From an uncultured Caldilineaceae bacterium (GTDB lineage: Bacteria > Chloroflexota > Anaerolineae > Caldilineales > Caldilineaceae): a stretch of DNA of 33,384 nt. This document shows positions 11,650 through 19,283 of this stretch, in pieces. The position numbers and the translations under genes are program-made. The stretch spans positions 1-33,384 of the forward strand of contig CATOTS010000025.1 of assembly GCA_951813625.1 (NCBI GenBank), written 5' to 3'. Numbering within the stretch: position 1 is the stretch's first letter; the number at the start of each line of letters is the position of its first letter. Under the pieces are notes generated by a model, which was not told the origin of the DNA, did no database searches, and saw only the letters and a list, made by a program, of their open reading frames with translations.

Positions 11650-12930
11650 TCACCTCGGATCAAGATAGTCGCTGTACCAAAGGCCGCCTAAAGGCAGTCC
11701 CTCCGCGACCAAGTCAGATACAAATGGGTCTTGGTTGGCGCGGCGGATGGTCGAGAATCCGTCCCCGCCCTTTTCCAATATCCAGACCTCCTGCGGATCG
11801 AGGGCGTCAACGAAGTAGGGTTGATGTGTGGTGACGAATACTTGTGACCCAGCCCCAGGCGCTTTGGCATGCTCGCGAAACTCCTCGGCGAGAGTTCCCA
11901 AGAGCTTGTGATAGAGACCGTTTTCCGGCTTTTCAATGCAAAGAAAAGGAGGAGGCGAAGGATCCTCAAGCAGCAGTAAGTAGGCAAAGAGTTTCAGCGT
12001 CCCGTCGGACATTTGCTGGGCATATAAGGGGTCCTCAAAGCCTTGGTCATTGAATCTAAGAAGCAGGCGGCCGTCACTGGTCTTTTCAGTATCGATTTGA
12101 TCTATGCCGGGGATTTTGGCGGCGATGCCGTTTAGAATGGTCTTGAAGCGTCGAGGGTGGTCACGTTCCATGAACTGGACGACATTGCCAAGATTGTCGC
12201 CGTGGACGTTAAGATGCGGTTGGGGTCCGGCCAGTGGCAGGCTGCGCGCCGCGTCCGGCGTAAAGTAGCTGAGATACCACCCTTCGATGAAGCGCCGAAA
12301 AGCTGAGATGCGCGGGTGCTGTGCCAAGGCGCCCAAGGTAGCTATGCCGAGCTTGCGCCGATCTTCCAGCTCGATGTACTCGGTCTCGCTGGATTCCTCC
12401 GGCTCGATCAACTCCCTCAATCCCTCAAGGCGGAGTTGCAATTTACTCTCATCGATCTCTAATCCTTCTTCCTCTCCTCTCCATACCCAGCCCTTCCCGG
12501 ACTCAAGCATAAGGAAAGAAAACGGCCAGCCGTGTCTCTGGCCGCGTCTTCTCTGCCGAAGGCGTTCTCTCAATACGTAGGGGCGGCCAGATTCGTCGGC
12601 GTCGATAGACATTTCATAGGTGATGGGCCGAGCGCCTCGATTCTCTTTGTAATAGACATTGAACTCAATGGGGCCCGACTCATTCTGCGATCGTATCCTT
12701 GCAAAGCCACCGCGTCCACGTGCATCACAGGCCTCCTCGACGCCGGACTTAAGGGCATCGGCCAAGAAACCAAAGGCATCGAACATAGCGCTCTTACCGA
12801 CGCCGTTCTTGCCGATGACCGCCGTCATGCCGCTGAGCGGATGGTCCTCCGGTTGGTTCCATAGGCGGCCCAGAGTAACATCCTTGAGCACCTTGAAATT
12901 CCTCACTCGAAAACCTTGTATTTTGGCCAT
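11650..12930 (-). CDS. ABC/OLD-like AAA_21 ATPase, partner of DUF4276
   Basis: This 426-aa ATPase has an N-terminal MAKIQGFRVRNFKVLKD strand, Walker A GKNGVGKS (40-47), a long middle region, signature QMSDGT (306-311), Walker B region FLCIEKPENGLYH (329-341) and switch TTHQP (367-371). In this superfamily the Walker B acid is normally followed by a catalytic glutamate (IEEPEN or DEPEN); here it is K334 (codon at 11929-11931). That could reduce ATP hydrolysis, or reflect a single-base error. The start at 12930 has a good GGAGG 7 nt upstream and fits the family N-terminus; an upstream extension to 13011 does not. First gene of the ATPase-DUF4276-helicase unit. Confidence 0.85.
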   Translation of the reverse strand: MAKIQGFRVRNFKVLKDVTLGRLWNQPEDHPLSGMTAVIGKNGVGKSAMFDAFGFLADALKSGVEEACDARGRGGFARIRSQNESGPIEFNVYYKENRGARPITYEMSIDADESGRPYVLRERLRQRRRGQRHGWPFSFLMLESGKGWVWRGEEEGLEIDESKLQLRLEGLRELIEPEESSETEYIELEDRRKLGIATLGALAQHPRISAFRRFIEGWYLSYFTPDAARSLPLAGPQPHLNVHGDNLGNVVQFMERDHPRRFKTILNGIAAKIPGIDQIDTEKTSDGRLLLRFNDQGFEDPLYAQQMSDGTLKLFAYLLLLEDPSPPPFLCIEKPENGLYHKLLGTLAEEFREHAKAPGAGSQVFVTTHQPYFVDALDPQEVWILEKGGDGFSTIRRANQDPFVSDLVAEGLPLGGLWYSDYLDPR

Positions 12931-13018
12931 GTCATACCTCCAAGCGAAGATCGAATACCATCCGGAACTGGCCAAACGGCGGTCGTCATCGAAAGGGAGA
13001 ACTGCTCTCAAAACCCAG

Positions 13019-13041
13019 CGGCGAGAGACAGTCTCTCGCCG
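13019..13041. promoter_or_regulatory. Perfect 23-bp palindrome in the leader of the ATPase operon
   Basis: The arms CGGCGAGAGAC pair perfectly around one central base. The site lies about 90 bp upstream of the ATPase start and about 20-40 nt after the predicted transcription start. It could be an operator for a dimeric repressor or a leader hairpin. Confidence 0.5.
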
Positions 13042-13066
13042 GTTTCAGGCTGCGCCTTCTCACCAT

Positions 13067-13096
13067 ATCCTACTCTGCATCGTTTCGAACGGTCAA
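13067..13096 (-). promoter_or_regulatory. Candidate promoter of the ATPase-DUF4276-helicase operon
   Basis: On the minus strand TTGACC (13096-13091) and TAGGAT (13072-13067) are separated by 18 bp, giving a start near 13060 and a leader of about 130 nt. Inverted repeats lie on both sides (13102-13130 and 13019-13041), as for a regulated promoter. Confidence 0.4.
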
Positions 13097-13101
13097 CTCA
13101 T

Positions 13102-13130
13102 TTGGCCTCTTTTCAGCTGGGAGAGGCCAA
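13102..13130. promoter_or_regulatory. Inverted repeat upstream of the ATPase operon promoter
   Basis: Perfect 9-bp arms TTGGCCTCT / AGAGGCCAA are separated by 11 bp, ending 5 bp before the candidate -35. No U-tract follows on either strand, so an operator is more likely than a terminator. Confidence 0.4.
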
Positions 13131-13896
13131 CCACCCCCAATGCCAGTCGTCGATAAAACTGCCCCTTAATTTTTTTCCCCCACCGCCCCGACCACACCCA
13201 AGCAATCCGTATTCACTACTCCAAGGAATGCGGCGGCTGCGCGATCGGTGTTACCGTTCCGGTTCGGGAACCGAGACCTGGACGCTGTCGAGAACCGGCG
13301 GTGGGTGGTGGCGGGCGCCATGTTTCGAGCACGGCGCGGCGCGGCGTGGGTGGAGGGGTGCCAGGGGGCGTTGCGGGGGGTGTTCACCTGCACAAGGGAG
13401 GGCCGGAACTGCAGGGGGCAAGGGCAGGGGGCAGGGGTTAGGGGGCAGGAAACTGCGGGGGCGGTGTCTGACGGTTGAGGGCGCGATTGGCGGGGGACGC
13501 GCACGCGCGGCGGCATGTGGACGCGGCGCGTTGGGGACACGCTGGAATTGCGCAGGCAGGGTGGCGGGGCGACGGGCCGCTGGTTTCGCAGGGCTACATT
13601 AGAACCTACACTCGGCGTGTGGAGGGGTGTCAGGGGGGCGTTGCGGGGGGAGTCCCCCCGCACAAGGGAGGGCCGAAGGCCCGACCGTCCAGAACGGCAG
13701 TTGCCAGTTGCCAGGAACTGCCGGGGCGGGGGACAGTGGGGCGGGGACGACTTCATTGCCAGGTGGGGGACTGGAATTTGTGCCCCAGTTTTGGACTGCC
13801 CCGTGCGGTGGCGCGCATGTGCTGGTAGCGCTCAAGATGGAGTAGACTACATTGGAACCGACTCTACCCAGTTTTCAGTGCCTTGCGGAGACAGAA
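13131..13896. other. Gene-free stretch between the defence island and the glycosidase
   Basis: No convincing gene. A T-rich tract follows near 13168-13185, then GC-rich sequence. The composite repeat copy 2 occupies 13362-13699. Short GCCAGTT heptads are at about 13698-13710. The block ACATTGGAACC just before the glycosidase (near 13850) resembles ACATTAGAACC inside the repeat. Confidence 0.5.
13362..13699. repeat. Composite G-rich intergenic repeat, copy 2
   Basis: Same layout and orientation as 6728-7064: 45-bp-type units at 13362-13405 (degenerate, palindrome lost) and 13631-13675 (intact) enclose about 220 bp with a G-quadruplex motif at 13414-13445. Both copies end with GGCCCGACCGTCCA. 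The two copies bracket the 6.3-kb block holding the helicase, DUF4276 and ATPase genes. Confidence 0.75.
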
Positions 13897-15765
13897 ATGG
13901 ACGCCACTCTCTCTACTTTCGCCAACCCGCCGACTGAGTTTTCGGTGCTGCCGTTCTGGTTCTGGAACGATGCATTGGACGCGGACGAGATCCGGCGGCA
14001 GATCGCCGATTTCGAGGCGCATGGGGTGCATGGGTTCATTATTCACCCGCGGGTGGGGCTGCCGCGCTCGCTGGGATGGATGTCGGAGGCGCTGCTGGCA
14101 TTCTACGATGTGGCGATCGAGGAGGCGGCGCGGCGGGGGATGCAGGCGCTGCTGTACGACGAGGGGATGTACCCGTCGGGCTCGTCGGCGGGGCAGGTGG
14201 TGGCGGAGAACCCGGCCTTCCAGACGCGCTGCCTGGCGGCGCGCAGCCTGGCGGAGGGCGAAGAGCCGGCGCTGCAGGCGGACGAGACGCTGGTGGCGGT
14301 GGTGAGGAGGCAGGGCGGTGAACGGATGGCGGTGATCGACCGCAAGATGGACGCTTATATTCGGGGGCTGCATTATATTGACGGCGGGCCCGAAGAGGAT
14401 GAACCGCTGGCTGGGGATCTGCTCAATCCGGAGGCGGTGGCGTGCTTTATCCGGCTTGTTTACGATAAGTTCTTTGAGCGGTTCGGGGGGCACTTCGGGG
14501 GGCTGATTCCGGCGATCTTTACGGATGAGCCGAGCCCGGTGGGCAAGCCGCGCGAGCGGGGCGTGTGGCCGGGGACGACGGGGATTCTGGCGCATGTGAA
14601 CCGGCTGCTGGGCTACGATTTCACGCCGCATTTGGCGGCGCTGTGGCATGATGATGAGCCGGAGGCGGAGCGCTACCGGGCGGACTATGAACGGGCGATC
14701 GCGCTGCGGATGGAGGAGACCTGGTACGCACAGCTGTACGATTGGTGTACAGAGCACGGAATTGCGCTGACGGGGCATCCGGCGAAGGCGGACGATTTGG
14801 GCGCGGAACGCTATTTTCATATGCCCGGCCAGGATATCGTGTGGCGGTGGGTGCTGCCGGACGATCCGACGGCGCTTGAGGGGCCGCAGTCGACGCAGGG
14901 CAAATGCGGGAGCTCGGCGATGATCCACACCGGCCGGCGGCGCAACGCGAACGAGCTGTGCGGCGCATTCGGCCATGAGCTGACGTGGGAGGAGATGAAC
15001 TGGCTGGCGGACTGGTGTTTCGTGCGCGGCACGAACATGCTCTTCCCGCACGCCTTCTACTACAGTGTGCGCGGCATCCGGCTGGACGAGCGCCCGCCGG
15101 ACGTGGGGCCGAACAGCGCGTGGTGGGAGCGCTACAAGAGCTACGCCGACCGCTGCCGCCGCCTCAGTTGGCTGAACACCGACAGCCGGCATGTCTGCTC
15201 GATCGCGGTCCTCGGCAAGGTGGACTGGCTGCCGTGGCAACCGGCCAAGGTCCTCTTTCAGCAGCAGCGCGACTTCAACTACGTGGAGGAGCGCCACCTG
15301 TGGGAGGACGCCGCGGTCGACGAAGACGGCATAGAGCTGGCGGGCATGCGCTACGCGGCGGTCATCGCGGCGCACGAGCCGGACGAACGCGCGCGCCCTG
15401 CCATGCGCAGGCTGGAAGAGGCCGGACGTCTGCTGCACTACGGCCCGGGCACGTCGGCGACAGCTCTGCTGACCTTTGTCGACCGGCTGGCGGCTGCGGA
15501 TGTCAGCGTGGAACCGGGCGCGGCAGCACTGCGCGTGCGGCGCGTGCGCAAGGGTGGGCGGGACTGGTGGATTTTGTTCAACGAGGAGAGCGCGCCGCTA
15601 GCGGGCAGTGTAACGCTACGGGCCGAAGGCCCGTTCCTGCTCGTAGACCCGTGGACGGGAGAGAGCCGGTCCTGGGAAAACGGCGCGCAGGTTACACTGG
15701 GGCGCTACCAGTTGAAGGTCGTCTGCACCGACGGCGGAGATGTACGTTCATCTCCGAAAATCTGA
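13897..15765 (+). CDS. Putative glycoside hydrolase, GH106-like TIM-barrel protein
   Basis: The 622-aa protein carries features of GH106-type and related alpha-L-rhamnosidase-like enzymes: FWFWND near the N-terminus (20-25), GVHGFIIHPR (43-52), YDEGMYPSGSSAG (87-99) and FTDEPSP (208-214), where E211 could be a catalytic acid. It probably hydrolyses a plant or exopolysaccharide glycoside; the substrate cannot be told. It is shorter than many GH106 enzymes (often 900 aa or more) and lacks obvious accessory domains and a signal peptide, so it is probably cytoplasmic. The ATG at 13897 has GGAG 8 nt upstream; a TTG at 13852 also opens the frame. It stands alone between the defence island and the cold-shock gene. 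Confidence 0.65.
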   Translation: MDATLSTFANPPTEFSVLPFWFWNDALDADEIRRQIADFEAHGVHGFIIHPRVGLPRSLGWMSEALLAFYDVAIEEAARRGMQALLYDEGMYPSGSSAGQVVAENPAFQTRCLAARSLAEGEEPALQADETLVAVVRRQGGERMAVIDRKMDAYIRGLHYIDGGPEEDEPLAGDLLNPEAVACFIRLVYDKFFERFGGHFGGLIPAIFTDEPSPVGKPRERGVWPGTTGILAHVNRLLGYDFTPHLAALWHDDEPEAERYRADYERAIALRMEETWYAQLYDWCTEHGIALTGHPAKADDLGAERYFHMPGQDIVWRWVLPDDPTALEGPQSTQGKCGSSAMIHTGRRRNANELCGAFGHELTWEEMNWLADWCFVRGTNMLFPHAFYYSVRGIRLDERPPDVGPNSAWWERYKSYADRCRRLSWLNTDSRHVCSIAVLGKVDWLPWQPAKVLFQQQRDFNYVEERHLWEDAAVDEDGIELAGMRYAAVIAAHEPDERARPAMRRLEEAGRLLHYGPGTSATALLTFVDRLAAADVSVEPGAAALRVRRVRKGGRDWWILFNEESAPLAGSVTLRAEGPFLLVDPWTGESRSWENGAQVTLGRYQLKVVCTDGGDVRSSPKI

Positions 15766-15769
15766 GGAG

Positions 15770-15846
15770 AAAAAAAAGGGAGCGACCCTGTCGAATTGCC
15801 GCTATTGTCCGAAGCTTTGAGTCAGCGACAATCGTAGTCACTCCCT
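15770..15846 (-). terminator. Intrinsic terminator of the cold-shock gene
   Basis: Reading leftwards, AGGGAGTGAC (15846-15837) pairs with GTCGCTCCCT (15786-15777) with one wobble, and an inner ATTGTC/GACAAT pair extends it. It is followed by eight T. It also lies just after the convergent glycosidase stop. Confidence 0.7.
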
Positions 15847-15868
15847 GCTTTTACCAACCGGCCGTTGC

Positions 15869-16090
15869 TCAGGCCACGCTGGGTGTTCTTACAACCTTGC
15901 TGGCGGCAGGTCCCTTCGGTCCGTCTTCGATCTCGAACTCGACCTGATCGCCTTCAGAAAGGCTGCGGAATCCCTCCGACTGAATCGCGGAGAAATGCAC
16001 AAATACGTCCGGTCCATCCTCCCGGGCGATGAAGCCATAGCCCTTCTGATCACTGAACCACTTCACGGTGCCGGCGACTGTTTCACTCAT
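15869..16090 (-). CDS. csp: Cold-shock protein, CspA family
   Basis: This 73-aa single cold-shock domain protein binds single-stranded RNA and DNA and acts as an RNA chaperone. It has [15 protein letters not shown] with the RNP1 motif (KGYGFI, 16-21) and RNP2 VFVHF (29-33), followed by the usual acidic [18 protein letters not shown]. The start at 16090 gives the family N-terminus [12 protein letters not shown] and has GGAGAG about 9 nt upstream; a longer frame to 16150 is not coding. A sigma-70 promoter at 16250-16279 implies a leader of about 150 nt, typical of cold-inducible csp mRNAs. It ends in a clear terminator, so it is monocistronic. Confidence 0.93.
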   Translation of the reverse strand: MSETVAGTVKWFSDQKGYGFIAREDGPDVFVHFSAIQSEGFRSLSEGDQVEFEIEDGPKGPAASKVVRTPSVA

Positions 16091-16249
16091 GGTGAAGACT
16101 CTCCTATGCTGACTGCGGTTACCAGATACGGCGCAAAACAACTTGCGCACTGACTGGTGATACTACATGAAAATACTCCTTGCATCGTCGCATGGGGAGA
16201 ACGCTCATACGTAAACCTGTCAGAACACTAACTCATTTTGCTGCTTAGC

Positions 16250-16279
16250 ATAATACGATCGCACAGGCTAGTTTGTCAA
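16250..16279 (-). promoter_or_regulatory. Promoter of the cold-shock gene
   Basis: Consensus TTGACA (16279-16274) and TATTAT (16255-16250) are separated by 18 bp, pointing to the csp gene. The predicted start is near 16243. Confidence 0.65.
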
Positions 16280-16407
16280 ATCGGGGAAAAGTTTGTTTTC
16301 TTTGCCGCGAAATGGACGCCCCAGGCCAGGTAAGGTAGACTGGGAGCCGAATCGGTTGCGGCGCGAACCGCCGCCCGCTGACCACCGGCTTTCGGGAGCC
16401 GCACCCT

Positions 16408-17205
16408 ATGTACTCGGTACTGGCCGTAGACCTGGACGAAACGCTGCTGGATGGCGATAGCAGCGTTTCCGCGCGCACGATGGCGACGCTGGAGAAGTGG
16501 CAGGCACGCGGCCGCAGAATCGTCATCGCGACGGGGCGCCCGCCGCGCTCCACGCGCTCCATTCCCTCTGCGCTCCACGGTTTCCCGTGGATCTGCTACA
16601 ACGGCGCCTGGATCGAGCTGGAGGGCGACGTCCTGTTTCAGACAACGATCCCGGTCGAGGATGCGCGCCGAATCGTGGCTGAGATCCAGGCGGCGGCGCC
16701 CGATTGCCGCCTGGGGGTGGAAATCGCAGACCAGCTGTATACCAACCGTGAGGGCCAGTGGAACAGCGCCACCCTGGTCAGCGATGTTCTGGCGCACACC
16801 ACACGTCCTGCCGCCAAGATCCTGACTTCGCTATCGGACCTGGACGCGGCCCAGTTCGAGCGGGCGAATGGCGAGGTGACGGCCCGGCAGTCCGAAATTT
16901 TCCTGCAAGGACTTCCGCGTTCCAGCCGTGCGTTGATATCGCCAAAATACGACCTGGTCCAGGTGATCCCCAGCAGCGCGTCGAAGGCGGCGGCGCTGCG
17001 CTGGCTGCTCGACCGCTGGGGTCTGGCGATGGAAGAGGTGATCGCGTTCGGCGATGACGTCAACGACGTGGAGATGGTGGCCGAGGCCGGGTTGGGGGTG
17101 GCGATGGCGAACGCGGTGCCCGAGGTGAAGGCCGCGGCCGATCGTATGACCGTGAGCAACGAGGAGGACGGGGTGGCGGTCGTGCTCGAGACGTTCATGG
17201 GCTAA
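16408..17205 (+). CDS. HAD-superfamily phosphatase, Cof type
   Basis: The 265-aa protein is a Cof-type haloacid dehalogenase hydrolase, which dephosphorylates sugar phosphates or other small phosphometabolites. It has motif I DLDETLL (D8 nucleophile, D10 acid), motif II ATGRP (41-45), the lysine in SSASKAAAL (K193) and motif IV FGDDVNDVEM (214-223). A cap domain lies between motifs II and III, as usual for class IIB. GGGAG about 9 nt before the ATG could be its ribosome site. It is divergent from csp and has its own terminator; the substrate cannot be inferred from neighbours. Confidence 0.88.
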   Translation: MYSVLAVDLDETLLDGDSSVSARTMATLEKWQARGRRIVIATGRPPRSTRSIPSALHGFPWICYNGAWIELEGDVLFQTTIPVEDARRIVAEIQAAAPDCRLGVEIADQLYTNREGQWNSATLVSDVLAHTTRPAAKILTSLSDLDAAQFERANGEVTARQSEIFLQGLPRSSRALISPKYDLVQVIPSSASKAAALRWLLDRWGLAMEEVIAFGDDVNDVEMVAEAGLGVAMANAVPEVKAAADRMTVSNEEDGVAVVLETFMG

Positions 17206-17256
17206 CTGCCTGCGGAAATAACGACTCTTACTCTTCCTTAGACTTGCCCCCCTGCG

Positions 17257-17286
17257 ATTCCTCGCTTTGAGCGAGGAATTTCTCAT
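17257..17286 (+). terminator. Hairpin terminator after the HAD gene
   Basis: A perfect 9-bp stem ATTCCTCGC / GCGAGGAAT with loop TTTGA is followed by TTTCTCAT. The U-tract is short, so strength is uncertain. Confidence 0.55.
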
Positions 17287-17833
17287 ATCACCGTTCAAGG
17301 TTGGCGTTGTGAGCGAAAGACCTCTGTTCAAGCACTGGCTCACGCGGCGATCTTCGCTCCAAGAATCAGGCGAACCAAAGTTGGGACTCTACGCTGGCAA
17401 CCTGTGGTTGCCGACTCTTGCTGACCAGTCATTGGAAATGTCAACGACCCACAGTGAAGACGGGAGGTTCGCTTCTCCCGACGTCTCGGATTGATCCACG
17501 AAGTTACACGAATTGTCACGAAGGAACCCCTTGAGATCTTTCGTATCCTGAGCGGCTAACCGGCCACCCGCGGCCGCTACCGGCACAGGTGGAGGGAAAG
17601 GGCGAGGACGTCCGCGCTGCCGAGGCACGGCCTCTGGGTCAGATCGCGGCTTCAAAAGGGTGCATCTCAGAATTGGGGGCGACGAGACCGGCAAGTCGCT
17701 CAGTCCCGTGTAGTTGCCCAGAGGCAGGCAGAAATTCGCCCCCATTTCGGGACGCACACATCAAGAATGGATTGACCTTCGAATGCCAGGAGGTTATGAT
17801 GGGAGGCATAGGTTAATTCACGTCGAGGAAACT
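17287..17833. other. Gene-free stretch before vapBC
   Basis: No believable gene. It contains a CACGAA-type repeat (17493-17523), a hairpin built on CGGGAG/CTCCCG near 17461-17482, and an inverted repeat based on TTGGGGGCGA (near 17675) and TCGCCCCCA (near 17736). No clear promoter for vapB was found. Confidence 0.5.
17493..17523. repeat. Dispersed CACGAA-type short repeat, copy 3
   Basis: GATCCACGAAGTTACACGAA continuing to TTGTCACGAAG is the clearest copy of the repeat also seen near 6680 and 7210. Confidence 0.45.
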
Positions 17834-18049
17834 ATGCGTATATCAAAACGGGGGCAAATCACCATCCCAAAACTGCTGCGTGACCAATTCGGTCTCAACC
17901 AGGATGCGGAAGTTGAGATCACAGCTACCGCTCAGGGGCTGCTCATCCGGAAACAGACGGCGGCGCAGCACCCGGTGGACCGTGTCTGCGGGATCCTCGA
18001 TGGCATCTGCGACGTAGACGAATACCTGGAGGAAGTCCGGGGAAGGTGA
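17834..18049 (+). CDS. vapB: VapB-type antitoxin, SpoVT/AbrB swapped-hairpin fold
   Basis: This 71-aa protein has the AbrB-family start MRISKRGQITIPKLLRDQFG, a DNA-binding swapped-hairpin domain, followed by EVEITATAQGLLIRK. The acidic C-terminus (DVDEYLEEVRGR) is the part that would bind and block the toxin. The ATG at 17834 follows GAGGAAA; the frame extends upstream without family similarity. Its stop overlaps the GTG of the PIN toxin by 4 nt. It would repress its own operon when complexed with the toxin. Confidence 0.85.
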   Translation: MRISKRGQITIPKLLRDQFGLNQDAEVEITATAQGLLIRKQTAAQHPVDRVCGILDGICDVDEYLEEVRGR

Positions 18050-18441
18050 TCACGTCGGTCGATACCAACGTCCTCCTGGACGTATTCGTATCTCACGCGC
18101 CGCACCACGCGCAGTCAGTGGAGTGGTTGCGCTCTGCCTACGACAGAGGGACGCTGCTGGTCTGCGACATCGTCTATGCTGAATTGGTTCCGGCATTCGG
18201 CGAGCGGGCGGCCCTGGACAGGGTCTTGCAGGAACTCGGCATCACACTCTCCCCGATCAATCGTGACATCGCTTGGGAAGCCGGCACACGCTGGATGCGG
18301 TACCGCCGGGCTGGCGGACCGCGCAAACGCATCATTACCGACTTCCTCATCGGCGCCCACGCCATCACCGCGGCCGACGCCTTTCTCACCCGTGACCGCG
18401 GCTTTTACACCTCCTACTTCCCGGAACTGAAGAGTCCCTGA
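18046..18441 (+). CDS. vapC: VapC-type PIN ribonuclease toxin
   Basis: The 131-aa PIN protein has the four acidic active-site residues in place: D6 (SVDTNVLLD), E46 (YAELVPAF), D99 (ITDFLIGAHA) and D117 (FLTRDRGFY). VapC toxins cleave tRNA or rRNA when the antitoxin is degraded. It starts with GTG overlapping the antitoxin stop (GTGA), so the two are translationally coupled. All motifs are intact, so the pair is probably functional. It belongs to a different PIN subgroup from the one beside the DUF3696 ATPase. Confidence 0.88.
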   Translation: MITSVDTNVLLDVFVSHAPHHAQSVEWLRSAYDRGTLLVCDIVYAELVPAFGERAALDRVLQELGITLSPINRDIAWEAGTRWMRYRRAGGPRKRIITDFLIGAHAITAADAFLTRDRGFYTSYFPELKSP

Positions 18442-18512
18442 ATGAAAATGCGCCTCTTTCGAGAATATCTGCCTTGGAGGGGATGCGCTGAGAGAATGCC
18501 GATTAACACTCC

Positions 18513-19283
<771 letters not shown>

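Noticed and set aside
17389..17757. 122-codon minus-strand frame before vapBC
   Set aside because: It includes a translated CACGAA repeat and low-complexity Pro/Arg sequence; no family resemblance.
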